DNA from: Pseudorhodobacter aquimaris | GTDB lineage: Bacteria; Pseudomonadota; Alphaproteobacteria; Rhodobacterales; Rhodobacteraceae | DNA length: 64,000 nt | Reading direction: 5' to 3' | Assembly (NCBI RefSeq): GCF_001202025.1 | Contig: NZ_LGHS01000076.1 | Span: forward strand, 62,001 to 126,000 | In this document: piece after piece, positions 8,812 to 17,458 of the stretch | Layout of the letters: each line of letters opens with the position of its first letter | Position numbering within the stretch: position 1 is the first letter of the stretch | Notes under the pieces: model-generated | The model's database searches: none | Seen by the model: the letters and a program-made list of their open reading frames with translations, nothing else | What the model was told of the DNA's origin: nothing | Made by a program: the position numbers and the translations under genes

Positions 8812-9035
8812 TGTGTTCCGATACGCTCCACATAGGCTTGCTGCAGTCGCAAAGCAATGCGTCTAAATGACATGGCTGAGATGCAGTTTCTGCATGGCTA
8901 TTCCCCATAAATTTTCCTTATTTTTAAGGATTGTACTGAAACAACGATGTTTCTGGCCGTAAGTCATTGATTACCGTGCAGTTGCAGCATGGGACCGGCG
9001 CTTTTTCCTTGCCCCACGCAAAGCACTTGGCGGGT

Positions 9036-9050
9036 GTTCTCTTTTCGTGC
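9036..9050 (+). promoter_or_regulatory. Candidate LexA (SOS) box upstream of ruvCAB
   Basis: GTTC-N7-GTGC, one mismatch from the alphaproteobacterial LexA box GTTC-N7-GTTC. It ends 33 bases before the ruvC start and lies between the putative -35 and -10 elements. ruvCAB belongs to the SOS regulon in several alphaproteobacteria, which fits; LexA binding here is inferred. Confidence 0.5.
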
Positions 9051-9083
9051 TATCCGCTTTGCAACGATAAAAGAGGGGCGTTT

Positions 9084-9602
9084 ATGCGGGTAATGGGCAT
9101 CGACCCGGGGTTGCGCAACCTCGGCTGGGGGGTGATCGACGTAATTGGCACAAGGCTGCGCCATGTTGCGAACGGTATTTGTCATTCGGCCCCGGGTGAG
9201 GGGGTGGGCGATCTGGCGTCACGGCTGCTGAGCCTGCACAGCCAGTTGACCGAGGTGATGCGCCAATATGCGCCTGACGCGGCGGCGGTGGAAAATACCT
9301 TCGTGAACAAAGATGCGGTCGCCACGCTCAAGCTGGGGCAGGCGCGGGGAATCGCCCTTTTGGTGCCGGCGCAGTTCGGGTTGGTGGTTGGCGAATACGC
9401 CCCCAATGCGGTAAAGAAAACCGTGGTCGGCGTGGGCCATGCCGCCAAGGCGCAGATTGACCATATGGTGCGCATCCATCTGCCGGGGGTAGAGATCAAC
9501 GGGCCGGATGCGGCTGATGCTTTGGCGATTGCAATTTGTCATTCGCATCATGTGCAATCGGCGGGGCGGCTGGATGCGGCATTGAAAAGGGCGGCGGGAT
9601 GA
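9084..9602 (+). CDS. ruvC: Holliday junction resolvase RuvC
   Basis: Metal-dependent endonuclease that cuts Holliday junctions made by recombination, working with RuvAB. The 172 residues contain the four acidic catalytic residues: D7 in [14 protein letters not shown]70 in VENTF, and D142/D145 in GPDAADALA. The GQARG helix of the family is also present. The ATG at 9084 is chosen over an upstream in-frame ATG because it gives the canonical N-terminus and follows AGAGGGG. Its stop overlaps the ruvA start (ATGA). A LexA-like box upstream suggests DNA-damage induction. Confidence 0.96.
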   Translation: MRVMGIDPGLRNLGWGVIDVIGTRLRHVANGICHSAPGEGVGDLASRLLSLHSQLTEVMRQYAPDAAAVENTFVNKDAVATLKLGQARGIALLVPAQFGLVVGEYAPNAVKKTVVGVGHAAKAQIDHMVRIHLPGVEINGPDAADALAIAICHSHHVQSAGRLDAALKRAAG

Positions 9603-10279
9603 TTGGCAAAATCGCAGGGCGGCTGGATTATCGCGGGTCGGATCATGTTTTGGTCGATGTGCGCGGTGTCGGCTATATCGTCCATGTCTCGGACCGGACT
9701 TTGGCTTCGATGCCCGCGGTGGGCGGGGCTGTGGCACTGTTCACGGAACTCTTGGTGCGGGAGGACTTGCTGCAACTTTTCGGCTTTCCCACGATGCTGG
9801 AAAAGGAATGGCACCGTCTGTTGGTGACGGTACAAGGGGTGGGCGCCAAGGCGGCAATGGCTATTTTGGGCACTTTGGGGCCGGAAGGTGTGGCCCGCGC
9901 GATTGCCTTGGGCGATGCCAAGGCCATTCAGGCCGCCCCCGGCGTTGGGCCAAAGATCGCGCAACGTGTGGTCTTGGAGCTGAAATCCAAAGCGCCCGCA
10001 GTAATGGCGATGGGGGCCAATCCCGCAAGCACGGCCGGCGCGGTTGAGGACGACGTGATAGAGCCGACCTCTGCCCCCAAAAAAGCTGCCAAGCCGGATA
10101 ATTCCGCCGCTGCGGGCCGTGCTGCTGCCAATGCCGAGGCGCTTTCGGCACTGATCAACCTGGGCTATGCGCATGGCGATGCGGCGCAGGCGGTGGCACA
10201 AGCGGCGGGCGAGGCCCCTGATGCTGTGACCGGCACCTTGATCCGTGCCGCGCTCAAGCTGTTGGCCCCGAAAGGATAA
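9599..10279 (+). CDS. ruvA: Holliday junction branch migration protein RuvA
   Basis: Tetrameric protein that binds the four-way junction and positions the RuvB motors. The 226 residues start [11 protein letters not shown]. Domain I is an OB-fold, followed by two helix-hairpin-helix motifs ([13 protein letters not shown] and [17 protein letters not shown]), a long alanine-rich linker of about 40 residues, and the C-terminal domain III that contacts RuvB ([10 protein letters not shown]). The start is fixed by a 4-nt overlap with ruvC and the start of domain I. The linker is longer than in the E. coli protein, which explains the slightly greater length. Confidence 0.95.
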   Translation: MIGKIAGRLDYRGSDHVLVDVRGVGYIVHVSDRTLASMPAVGGAVALFTELLVREDLLQLFGFPTMLEKEWHRLLVTVQGVGAKAAMAILGTLGPEGVARAIALGDAKAIQAAPGVGPKIAQRVVLELKSKAPAVMAMGANPASTAGAVEDDVIEPTSAPKKAAKPDNSAAAGRAAANAEALSALINLGYAHGDAAQAVAQAAGEAPDAVTGTLIRAALKLLAPKG

Positions 10280-10282
10280 GCG

Positions 10283-11311
10283 ATGCAACCGGACCCGACC
10301 CTGCGCCCCGAGGGCCTGCCCGAAGATGCCGACCGTGCGCTGCGCCCACAGGTGTTGGAGGAATTCGTAGGCCAGGCCGAGGCCCGCGCCAATCTGCGCG
10401 TTTTCATCGAAAGTGCCAAGATCCGCGGTGAGGCGATGGACCACACGCTGTTTTACGGCCCCCCCGGTTTGGGGAAAACCACGCTGGCACAGATCATGGC
10501 GCGGGAATTGGGTGTGGGCTTTCGCATGACCTCTGGCCCCGTTTTGGCCAAGGCAGGCGATCTGGCGGCGATCCTGACCAATCTCGAACCCAATGATGTG
10601 TTGTTCATTGATGAGATCCACCGCCTTTCGCCTGTGGTCGAAGAGGTGCTTTATCCCGCGATGGAGGATTTCGCGCTGGATCTGGTGATCGGTGAGGGGC
10701 CTGCCGCCCGCACGGTGCGGATCGACCTGCAACCCTTTACGCTGGTGGGGGCGACGACGCGGCTGGGGCTTTTGACCACGCCCTTGCGTGACCGTTTCGG
10801 CATCCCGACACGGCTGGTGTTTTATACCGAGGATGAGCTGGACCTGATCGTGACACGTGGGGCAAAGCTGATGGGGATCAAGACCGACCCCGAGGGCACG
10901 CGCGAGATCGCCAAACGTGCGCGCGGCACACCGCGTATTGCGGGGCGTTTGCTGCGCCGTGTGGTCGACTTTGTGCTGGTTGAGGGCGACGGCCGTCTGA
11001 CGCAGGCGATTGCCGATCGGGCGTTGACGCGACTGGGGGTGGATCATATCGGCCTCGACGGGGCGGACCGCCGCTATATGATGCTCTTGGCGGAACATTA
11101 CGGGGGCGGGCCGGTGGGTGTGGAAACCATCGCCGCCGCGCTATCGGAGGCGCGCGACGCGCTGGAGGAAGTGATTGAGCCGTATCTCTTGCAACAGGGC
11201 CTTGTGCAGCGTACCCCGCGCGGGCGCATGCTGGCCCCGCGCGCATGGCGGCATCTGGGGCTGGAGGCGCCGCGCCCGCCGGGACAGGCCGATATGTTTG
11301 AGGGAAAGTAA
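10283..11311 (+). CDS. ruvB: Holliday junction branch migration ATPase RuvB
   Basis: Hexameric AAA+ motor that drives branch migration. In the 342-residue protein, Walker A is GPPGLGKTT (residues 59-67), Walker B is DEIH (110-113), sensor 1 is GATTR, and the C-terminal winged-helix region includes [17 protein letters not shown], highly conserved in RuvB. It begins three bases after the ruvA stop, giving a ruvC-ruvA-ruvB operon in which ruvB is followed at once by another gene. Confidence 0.97.
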   Translation: MQPDPTLRPEGLPEDADRALRPQVLEEFVGQAEARANLRVFIESAKIRGEAMDHTLFYGPPGLGKTTLAQIMARELGVGFRMTSGPVLAKAGDLAAILTNLEPNDVLFIDEIHRLSPVVEEVLYPAMEDFALDLVIGEGPAARTVRIDLQPFTLVGATTRLGLLTTPLRDRFGIPTRLVFYTEDELDLIVTRGAKLMGIKTDPEGTREIAKRARGTPRIAGRLLRRVVDFVLVEGDGRLTQAIADRALTRLGVDHIGLDGADRRYMMLLAEHYGGGPVGVETIAAALSEARDALEEVIEPYLLQQGLVQRTPRGRMLAPRAWRHLGLEAPRPPGQADMFEGK

Positions 11312-11314
11312 GCA

Positions 11315-11974
11315 GTGCAGGACACACAAGCGCAAACCATGCAGGCAAGCGAGATCGAGGCAATGTTCACCCGTGGTACAGGGGATTATGTCTTTGCGCG
11401 CTGGGCGCGGCCGATCGTGCCGGTGGTCTTTGGTGTCGATGACGCAACCCTGACCGTGGTCAAGGGCGCGGTAGAGGCGGTTGTGGCGCTTGCCGGTCAC
11501 AAGATGGCCGAGACCGACCCCGAGCTGGGCGCAAACCTGATGTTCTTCTTCTTCAGCGATTGGGGGGAATTGCGCGAGGTGCCGCGTCTGGGCGAGATGA
11601 TCCCCGATCTTGAGGCCCTGACCCATCGGCTGGAGGCGGCCGGTGCGAACCAGTACCGCGCGTTTCGCTTTGAGGAAAACGGCGCGATCAAGGCTGCTTT
11701 TGTTTTTCTGCGTATGGATGATGAGCTTTCGGCACTGCCCGCCGAGGTGCTTGCGCTGAACCAGGCGGTACAGGTGATTTTGCTCTGGTCGGATCGGGCC
11801 TTTGCCGCGCGCTCGCCTTTGGCTCGGGCGGGCGAGGCAGTGGTGCTGCGCCCCGATGTCGGGGATCTGATCCGTGCTGGCTATGATCGGGTGATGCCTG
11901 TTGCGGCAGGTGATCCCAGCCACGCCTTGCGGTTGGCCGCGCGGCTGGCGGTGAACGGAGGCACGGGTGCATAG
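11315..11974 (+). CDS. Conserved hypothetical protein between ruvB and ybgC
   Basis: Unrecognised family. The 219-residue product lacks a signal peptide or membrane helix. It begins with a short polar extension, then an alternating alpha/beta-looking sequence with hydrophobic strands (VPVVFGV, NLMFFFFSDW, AAFVFLRMD, QVILLW). The GTG at 11315 follows AGGGAAAG inside the end of ruvB, so it is translated from the same message. The end overlaps ybgC by 8 bases. Gene spacing ties it to the recombination operon physically, but no functional link can be stated. Confidence 0.75.
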   Translation: MQDTQAQTMQASEIEAMFTRGTGDYVFARWARPIVPVVFGVDDATLTVVKGAVEAVVALAGHKMAETDPELGANLMFFFFSDWGELREVPRLGEMIPDLEALTHRLEAAGANQYRAFRFEENGAIKAAFVFLRMDDELSALPAEVLALNQAVQVILLWSDRAFAARSPLARAGEAVVLRPDVGDLIRAGYDRVMPVAAGDPSHALRLAARLAVNGGTGA

Positions 11975-12359
11975 GTTCGAGCTGCGCGTCTATTATGAGG
12001 ATACCGACCTTGCGGGCATCGTCTATTACGCGAATTACCTGAAATTCATAGAACGGGCGCGCAGCGAATGGGTGCGCAGCCTTGGTGTGGATCAGGCGGC
12101 TTTGCGCGCGGATGCGGGCATCGTCTTTGCCGTGCGCCATCTGACGGCGGAATATCTGCGCCCCGCGGTCTATGATGACCTGTTGGAGGTGCGCACGACC
12201 ATGACCGAGATCACCGGCGCCCGCATCCGCCTTGCGCAATCGGTCTGGCGCGGGGATGATATGTTGTTCGAGGCTCAGGTCACATTGGTTTGCCTGACGC
12301 TTGCGGGGCGGGCGGCGCGGATCCCTGCGGCTGCGCGGGCGGCGCTAACGGGAACGTGA
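11967..12359 (+). CDS. ybgC: YbgC family acyl-CoA thioesterase (Tol-Pal-associated)
   Basis: Hotdog-fold thioesterase of the 4-hydroxybenzoyl-CoA family, commonly the first gene of the tol-pal cluster and linked to phospholipid metabolism at the inner membrane. The 130-residue protein has the catalytic DTD at 12-14 followed by YYANYL (20-25) and FIERAR. It starts with GTG, overlapping the preceding gene by 8 bases, which suggests coupled translation. It is separated from tolQ by about 120 bases that hold a good promoter, so tolQ need not depend on this message. Confidence 0.92.
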   Translation: MHRFELRVYYEDTDLAGIVYYANYLKFIERARSEWVRSLGVDQAALRADAGIVFAVRHLTAEYLRPAVYDDLLEVRTTMTEITGARIRLAQSVWRGDDMLFEAQVTLVCLTLAGRAARIPAAARAALTGT

Positions 12360-12401
12360 CGTCGGAACTGGCGGGATGTTGCGCGGTTTTGCGATGATCT
12401 A

Positions 12402-12431
12402 TTGGCATCTGTCGTCAAAGTCGGCTAGAAT
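12402..12431 (+). promoter_or_regulatory. Sigma-70-type promoter for tolQRAB
   Basis: -35 TTGGCA (12402-12407), 18-base spacer, -10 TAGAAT (12426-12431). This would start transcription near 12438, giving a leader of about 40 bases before tolQ. It is among the better consensus matches in the window and sits in the only sizeable gap before the tol genes. Confidence 0.6.
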
Positions 12432-12480
12432 CGGAAAATACCGAGGTCGGCAAACGGCCCATAAATAAAGAGCAGGCGAT

Positions 12481-13176
12481 ATGGAAACGGAAACCCTTGC
12501 GGCGGCGCAGGAGATTGACTTCTCGTTGATCGCGCTGTTTGCGCGCGCGACCCTCACAGTAAAACTGGTTATGTTGTTGTTGTTGTTCATGTCCTTTTGG
12601 TCGTGGGCGATTGCCATCCGCAAACATATCGCCTTTCGCCTTGCGCGGCGCGAGGCGGGCATCTTTGATCAGGCGTTCTGGTCCGGTGAGCCTTTGGACG
12701 ATCTGTTTGAAAAGGTGGGGCCAGAGCCGCAGGGCGCATCGGAGAAGATCTTTGCCGCCGGTATGCTGGAATGGCGGCGCAGCCACCGTGATGATGGCGG
12801 CCTTATTGCCGGCGCGCAGGCGCGGATCGACCGCAGCATGGATGTCGCGATTGCCAAGCAAAGCGAGCGGTTGAACAGTGGCTTGTCCTTTTTGGCGACC
12901 ACCGGCTCTACGGCGCCGTTTATCGGGCTGTTCGGTACGGTCTGGGGCATCAAACACGCGTTTGAACAAATCGCAATCAGCCAGAACACCAACCTTGCCG
13001 TTGTCGCCCCCGGTATTGCCGAGGCGCTTCTGGCCACAGGGATCGGGCTTTTTGCGGCCATTCCGGCGGTGGTGTTTTACAACAAGCTGAATGCCGATAG
13101 CGAACATATCATTGGCGGCTATGAGGCTTTTGCCGATGAATTTGCCACCATCCTGTCGCGCCAGTTGGACGCCTGA
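12481..13176 (+). CDS. tolQ: Tol-Pal system inner-membrane protein TolQ
   Basis: MotA/TolQ/ExbB proton-channel family protein. With TolR it converts proton motive force into movement of TolA during outer-membrane constriction. The 231 residues show an N-terminal helix near 24-46, a cytoplasmic loop, and two further helices, with the conserved GSTAPFIGLFGTVWGI segment around residues 143-158 and the ALLATGIGLFAAIPAVV helix near 180-197. First gene of tolQ-tolR-tolA-tolB-pal-cpoB, with a promoter just upstream. Confidence 0.95.
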   Translation: METETLAAAQEIDFSLIALFARATLTVKLVMLLLLFMSFWSWAIAIRKHIAFRLARREAGIFDQAFWSGEPLDDLFEKVGPEPQGASEKIFAAGMLEWRRSHRDDGGLIAGAQARIDRSMDVAIAKQSERLNSGLSFLATTGSTAPFIGLFGTVWGIKHAFEQIAISQNTNLAVVAPGIAEALLATGIGLFAAIPAVVFYNKLNADSEHIIGGYEAFADEFATILSRQLDA

Positions 13177-13179
13177 GCC

Positions 13180-13647
13180 ATGGGTGCCGGGGTGCAACAT
13201 AAAACCGGAGGGCGGCGCGGGCGGCGGCGGGGAAAATCCGCCGCGATGTCCGAGATCAACGTCACACCTTTTGTGGATGTGATGCTGGTGTTGTTGATCA
13301 TCTTTATGGTGGCCGCCCCCATGCTGACGGTGGGCGTGCCGATCGAGCTGCCGGAAACCGCGGCCAGCGCCTTGCCGACCGAGCAAGAGGAGCCTTTGGC
13401 CGTAACCTTGACCGCCGATGGCCGCATTCTGATCCAGTCGCAGGATGTCGCGGACGGTGATCTGATCCCGAAACTGCGGGCCGTCGCGTCCGAGCGGACG
13501 AGCGACAAGATTTTCCTGCGGGCAGATGGCTCTATCCCTTATTCCCGGGTGGCGCAGGTGATGGGCGCGCTTAACTCTGGCGGGTTTCGCAATATCGGGT
13601 TGGTTACGGATACCGATGGCCCCTCTTTTGGCGCAAGCGGCGGCTAG
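13180..13647 (+). CDS. tolR: Tol-Pal system protein TolR
   Basis: ExbD/TolR family protein, partner of TolQ in the proton channel. The 155 residues begin with a basic, glycine/arginine-rich cytoplasmic tail, then SEINVTPFVDVMLVLLIIFM, in which the Asp of the membrane helix (FVDVML) is the proton-carrying residue of the family, then a periplasmic domain. It starts three bases after tolQ. Confidence 0.94.
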   Translation: MGAGVQHKTGGRRGRRRGKSAAMSEINVTPFVDVMLVLLIIFMVAAPMLTVGVPIELPETAASALPTEQEEPLAVTLTADGRILIQSQDVADGDLIPKLRAVASERTSDKIFLRADGSIPYSRVAQVMGALNSGGFRNIGLVTDTDGPSFGASGG

Positions 13648-13656
13648 GCTGACGTG

Positions 13657-14706
13657 ATGGACAAAGGTACTCTTTTTTCAGGTCTGGGGCATGCGGGCCT
13701 GATCGCATGGGTGTTCATTGGCGGGTTCTTTATCCGGCATGACACGGTGCAAGAGGTCGCGATGACCGAGGTTTCCTTGGTGTCGAGTGCCGAGTTTGAG
13801 GCAATGCAGGCCGCAGTACCGATGCCAGAGGTTGCGCGGCCCGAACCCGCGCCGCAAACATCTCCTGATGTTGATGAGGTCGCCCCCGAAGCCGCACCGG
13901 ATCTGCCGGATGAGCAAACCCCCGGCCCGATAGACCTTGAGGAGCCACCCGTTCAGGCGCCCGATATCAGTGACCGTCCGCGCCCCAAACCGGCAGAGCG
14001 CGTGGCCCCCGTGCCGACTGAGGCACCGGCCCCCGATGCCGTCCCCGATCCGGTGGCGACCCCTGCAACCACCCCCGAGCCCGCCCCCGAGGCGCAGGTG
14101 GTCGAGGAGGAGCTGCCCGAAACCGCACCACAAGAGGCGGGAACCGAGCTTGCAACCGAGGCCAATAAGGCCGAGCCGCTGGCACCCTCCAGCTCGTCGC
14201 GGCCACGGCCCAAACCGGCGCGGCGTGCCGAAACCACGCCCGCAGAGGAGCCTGTAGAGACCCCTGCCGAAACACCCGCCCGGGCGCCCGAGACGACCCA
14301 AGCGACCCGTGATGCAATCGCCGAGGCGCTTGCCGCCGCGACAGCCGCGACCAGCACACCGGAGGCGACAAGATCCAGCGGCCCGCCAATGTCGGCGGGT
14401 GAAAAGGATGCGCTGCGGGTTGCTGTTCAAGCCTGCTGGAACGTCGGATCGCTTTCATCCGAGGCGCTGATGGTTACGGTGACCGTGGCCGTAGCCCTCG
14501 GGCAGGACGGCAAGCCGGATGCGGGATCCGTCACGATGACGGAATATGAAGGCGGATCACAGGCCGCCGCCCGTCAGGCGTTTGAGGCGGCGCGCCGCGC
14601 GGTAATCCGCTGCGGGGCCAATGGTTTTAATCTTCCTGCTGAAAAATATGAAGAATGGCGTAACTTGGAACTGGTATTCAACCCGGAGAGAATGAGGATC
14701 AAATGA
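13657..14706 (+). CDS. tolA: Cell envelope integrity protein TolA
   Basis: Bridges the inner-membrane TolQR motor to outer-membrane Pal. The 349-residue protein has one N-terminal membrane helix (near residues 8-25), a long Pro/Ala/Glu-rich domain II (roughly 45-240, with repeated RPKPA and PAPE-type units instead of the E. coli alanine/lysine helix), and a C-terminal domain III of about 100 residues ([12 protein letters not shown] through LELVF), which resembles TonB/TolA C-termini. The ATG at 13657 is chosen; a GTG directly before it is also possible. The stop overlaps tolB by 4 bases. Confidence 0.9.
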   Translation: MDKGTLFSGLGHAGLIAWVFIGGFFIRHDTVQEVAMTEVSLVSSAEFEAMQAAVPMPEVARPEPAPQTSPDVDEVAPEAAPDLPDEQTPGPIDLEEPPVQAPDISDRPRPKPAERVAPVPTEAPAPDAVPDPVATPATTPEPAPEAQVVEEELPETAPQEAGTELATEANKAEPLAPSSSSRPRPKPARRAETTPAEEPVETPAETPARAPETTQATRDAIAEALAAATAATSTPEATRSSGPPMSAGEKDALRVAVQACWNVGSLSSEALMVTVTVAVALGQDGKPDAGSVTMTEYEGGSQAAARQAFEAARRAVIRCGANGFNLPAEKYEEWRNLELVFNPERMRIK

Positions 14707-16034
14707 CCTATCGCAGCCCCTTCGGCATTATCATTGCGCTTGCCCTATGCTTGGGTTCTGCCGCCCCTGTGGTCGCGCAAAACGGCCCGCTTCGTCTGGA
14801 AATCACCGAAGGCGTGATTGAGCCTTTGCCTTTTGCTGTGCCCGATTTTGTGGCCGAGAACGGCGCGGCGGGTGATCATGCGAAAAACATCGCAAGGGTG
14901 GTTGCATCCGATCTGGCAGGCACCGGATTGTTCCGCGAAATTCCGGCCAGCGCACATGTGGGCCGCGTCGACAGTTTTGACGCGCCGGTTTCTTATCCCG
15001 ACTGGAAGGCGGTCAATGCGCAGGCCCTGATTACGGGGGCTGTAAGTGCCAGCGGTGACCGGATCGTGGTGAAATTCCGCCTGTTCGACATCTATTCCGG
15101 TCAGCAGATGGGCGAGGGGCTGCAATTTGCAGGCACCCCGCAAAGCTGGCGGCGCATGGCGCATAAGGTGGCCGATGCGGTCTATAGCCGGATCACGGGT
15201 GAGGGCAGCTATTTCGACAGCCGTGTGGTTTTCGTTTCCGAATCCGGCCCCAAGAACGAGCGTGCCAAGCGCTTGGCGGTGATGGATTACGACGGCGCGA
15301 ATGTGCAGTTCCTGACCGACAGCCGGTCTTTGGTGCTTGCTCCGCGCTTTAGCCCGACGGGAGACCGGATCTTGTACACTTCTTATGTCTCCGGTTTTCC
15401 AAAGATTTATTTGATGGATGTGGCATCGGTTCAGGCGCGTGCCTTGGCGGATCAGCCGGGCACCATGACCTTTGCGCCACGCTTTGCGCCCGACGGGCGC
15501 ACGGTGGTCTATAGTCTGGAGCAGGGCGGGAATAGCGACCTTTACATCGTGGACACGGCAACAGGTTCCTCAACGCGGTTGACCAACGCGCCCTCTATCG
15601 AAACCGCGCCCGATTACAGCCCGGACGGCAGAAGCATCGTGTTCGAAAGCGACCGCTCGGGCACCCAGCAGATCTATGTGATGCCTGCGGGCGGCGGCGA
15701 GGCGCGGCGTATTTCCAACGGGCCGGGCCGCTATTCGACCCCGGTGTGGAGCCCGCGTGGCGATATGATTGCTTTTACCAAACAGCATCAGGGCCGTTTC
15801 CATATCGGTGTGATGCGGGTTGACGGCTCTGAGGAGCGTTTACTGACGGCCTCTTTTCTGGATGAGGGGCCGACATGGTCGCCCAATGGTCGCGTGATCA
15901 TGTTTGCGCGCGAAACCTCGGGGGCGGCGGGACAGTCATCCCTTTATTCAGTTGATATTACGGGGCGTAACCTGCGGCCGGTGCCGACAAATGGTGCGGC
16001 ATCGGATCCGGCGTGGTCGCCGCTGTTGCCGTAA
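14703..16034 (+). CDS. tolB: Tol-Pal system beta-propeller protein TolB
   Basis: Periplasmic protein that interacts with Pal and TolA. The 443-residue protein has a Sec signal peptide (about 1-25, ending APVVAQ), an N-terminal alpha/beta domain, and a six-bladed propeller with repeated WD-like PD40 units (for example [44 protein letters not shown]). Its ATG lies in the ATGA overlap with the tolA stop. Normal length for the family. Confidence 0.96.
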   Translation: MTYRSPFGIIIALALCLGSAAPVVAQNGPLRLEITEGVIEPLPFAVPDFVAENGAAGDHAKNIARVVASDLAGTGLFREIPASAHVGRVDSFDAPVSYPDWKAVNAQALITGAVSASGDRIVVKFRLFDIYSGQQMGEGLQFAGTPQSWRRMAHKVADAVYSRITGEGSYFDSRVVFVSESGPKNERAKRLAVMDYDGANVQFLTDSRSLVLAPRFSPTGDRILYTSYVSGFPKIYLMDVASVQARALADQPGTMTFAPRFAPDGRTVVYSLEQGGNSDLYIVDTATGSSTRLTNAPSIETAPDYSPDGRSIVFESDRSGTQQIYVMPAGGGEARRISNGPGRYSTPVWSPRGDMIAFTKQHQGRFHIGVMRVDGSEERLLTASFLDEGPTWSPNGRVIMFARETSGAAGQSSLYSVDITGRNLRPVPTNGAASDPAWSPLLP

Positions 16035-16115
16035 AAATTGAGGATTGCCCGATTCACAGGGCAGTTCAAACCTGTTACTCTGGCCATGATGGGCCAACTC
16101 ACAAAGGACGAACAC

Positions 16116-16637
16116 ATGTCTTATCTAATGAAAGCGGCGCTTTTGGTCGCGGTACTGGGTCTTGCGGCCTGTAATAATCCTGACCGGTTCGGGGCGGGTG
16201 CAGGTGCGGGCGGCATGGGCGGTGCGGGCGGCATCGACAGCCAGGGGCTGGGCGGCGTGAATGACCCGACCTCGGTTGCTTATTTCCAGCAAACTCTGGG
16301 CGACCGTGTTTTCTTTGGCCTTGATCAGAGCACCCTTTCCGCCGAGGCGCGCACGACCCTCGCAGGCCAAGCGCAATGGTTGCAAACAAACAGCGATTAC
16401 GCCGTGATTATCGAGGGTCACGCCGATGAGCTGGGGACACGACAGTACAACCTTGCCTTGGGTGCACGTCGGGCCTCTGCGGCACAGAACTTCCTGATCT
16501 CGCAAGGGATCGCCCCCAGCCGTCTGCGCACCGTGTCCTATGGCAAGGAGCGTCCGGTTGAGGTTTGTTCCACCGAGGATTGCTATAGCCGTAACCGCCG
16601 GGCCGTGACGGTCCTGTCAATGGGCGCAGGTAGCTGA
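16116..16637 (+). CDS. pal: Peptidoglycan-associated lipoprotein Pal
   Basis: Outer-membrane lipoprotein whose OmpA-like domain binds peptidoglycan and which is recycled by Tol during division. The 173 residues show a lipoprotein signal with lipobox LAAC (C19), a glycine-rich spacer, and an OmpA domain with VIIEGHADELGTRQYNLALG and ARRASAAQNFL, including the conserved Asp and Arg that contact diaminopimelate. The ATG at 16116 is chosen because AAAGGACG precedes it and a clean lipoprotein signal follows; an upstream in-frame ATG would bury the signal. The 80-base gap after tolB may contain a separate promoter. Confidence 0.94.
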   Translation: MSYLMKAALLVAVLGLAACNNPDRFGAGAGAGGMGGAGGIDSQGLGGVNDPTSVAYFQQTLGDRVFFGLDQSTLSAEARTTLAGQAQWLQTNSDYAVIIEGHADELGTRQYNLALGARRASAAQNFLISQGIAPSRLRTVSYGKERPVEVCSTEDCYSRNRRAVTVLSMGAGS

Positions 16638-17458
16638 TGATGATGCGCGCGGGCGTTATGGCAATCGTTCTGGCGGTGGTGCCGCTGGCAGGGTTTGCGC
16701 AAGACCGCGCGCAAACCCTTGCCGATATCCGGCAGGAACTTACAGTTTTAAACACCAGCGTTCTGGGGCTGCGCCGCGAGCTTTCTACCACCGGCGGCCC
16801 CGGTGCGGGTGCTTTTGGTGGCTCTATTCTGGAGCGTGTGGATGCCATCGAGGCGGCGTTGTCACAGTTGACGGCGAAAACCGAATCGCTGGAATTCCGG
16901 ATCAATCAGGTGGTCTCTGATGGCACCAACCGCATTGGCGACCTCGAGTTCCGTTTGGTGGAGCTGGAAGGCGGCGATCTGGGTGCGATTGGGCAGACGC
17001 CCCCCTTGGGCGGTGATACGGGCGCCGTTGTGGCACCGACATTGCCGCCGCCGACATCGGGTGATGCGTCCCTTGCCACCAATGAACAGGCGGATTTTGA
17101 CCGGGCCAAGGAGGTGCTCGGTCAAGGTGACTTTCGCACCGCCGCGGACCTCTTTGCGACCTTTGCCCAGACCTATACCGGTGGGCCCCTGACCGCCGAG
17201 GCGCATTACTATCGCGGTGAGGCGCTGTCAAATCTGGGGCAGACATCGGATGCGGCACGTGCTTGGCTTGAAGCGTTTTCGGGCGATATGACTGGTACGC
17301 GGGCGGCAGAGTCGCTTTATAAGGTGGGGCAGGCGCTTGCGGAATTGGGTCAGGGCCCCGAGGCTTGTGTGACCCTGCAAGAGGTTGGCGTGCGCTTTCC
17401 GGGTGATCCGGCTGCGGCCCAGGCGTCGACGGCTGCTTTGGGGCTGGGGTGCCAGTAA
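16637..17458 (+). CDS. cpoB: Tol-Pal system protein CpoB (YbgF)
   Basis: Periplasmic coordinator of peptidoglycan synthesis and outer-membrane constriction. The 273 residues have a signal peptide (ending LAGFAQ near residue 22), an N-terminal coiled-coil trimerisation region (about 25-100, heptad-like leucines), a Pro/Gly-rich linker, and a C-terminal tetratricopeptide domain (FDRAKEVLGQGDFRTAADLF, EAHYYRGEALSNLGQ, ESLYKVGQALAELGQ). Its ATG overlaps the pal stop by one base and its end overlaps tilS by 10 bases. Confidence 0.9.
   Translation: MMMRAGVMAIVLAVVPLAGFAQDRAQTLADIRQELTVLNTSVLGLRRELSTTGGPGAGAFGGSILERVDAIEAALSQLTAKTESLEFRINQVVSDGTNRIGDLEFRLVELEGGDLGAIGQTPPLGGDTGAVVAPTLPPPTSGDASLATNEQADFDRAKEVLGQGDFRTAADLFATFAQTYTGGPLTAEAHYYRGEALSNLGQTSDAARAWLEAFSGDMTGTRAAESLYKVGQALAELGQGPEACVTLQEVGVRFPGDPAAAQASTAALGLGCQ

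Larger units (their letters stand above)
8772..9083. other. 312-bp intergenic control region between the DUF1127 gene and ruvC
   Basis: Gene-free divergent region, more AT-rich than its surroundings. It holds the DUF1127 leader hairpin (8795-8811), a LexA-like box (9036-9050), and a weak promoter-like pair for ruvC (TTGGCG at 9027-9032 and TATCCG at 9051-9056). On the minus strand TTGCTT and TATGTG, 17 bases apart, could serve DUF1127. No further reading frame is convincing. Confidence 0.5.

Noticed and set aside
9548-11098. 516-codon open frame on the minus strand across ruvA and ruvB
   Set aside because: It lies wholly antisense to two well-conserved genes; long antisense frames are common in GC-rich DNA and its translation has no recognisable domain.
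13840-14300. Possible tandem repeat array in tolA
   Set aside because: The Pro/Ala/Glu-rich segments are irregular and typical of TolA domain II; they are not a nucleotide-level repeat or CRISPR.
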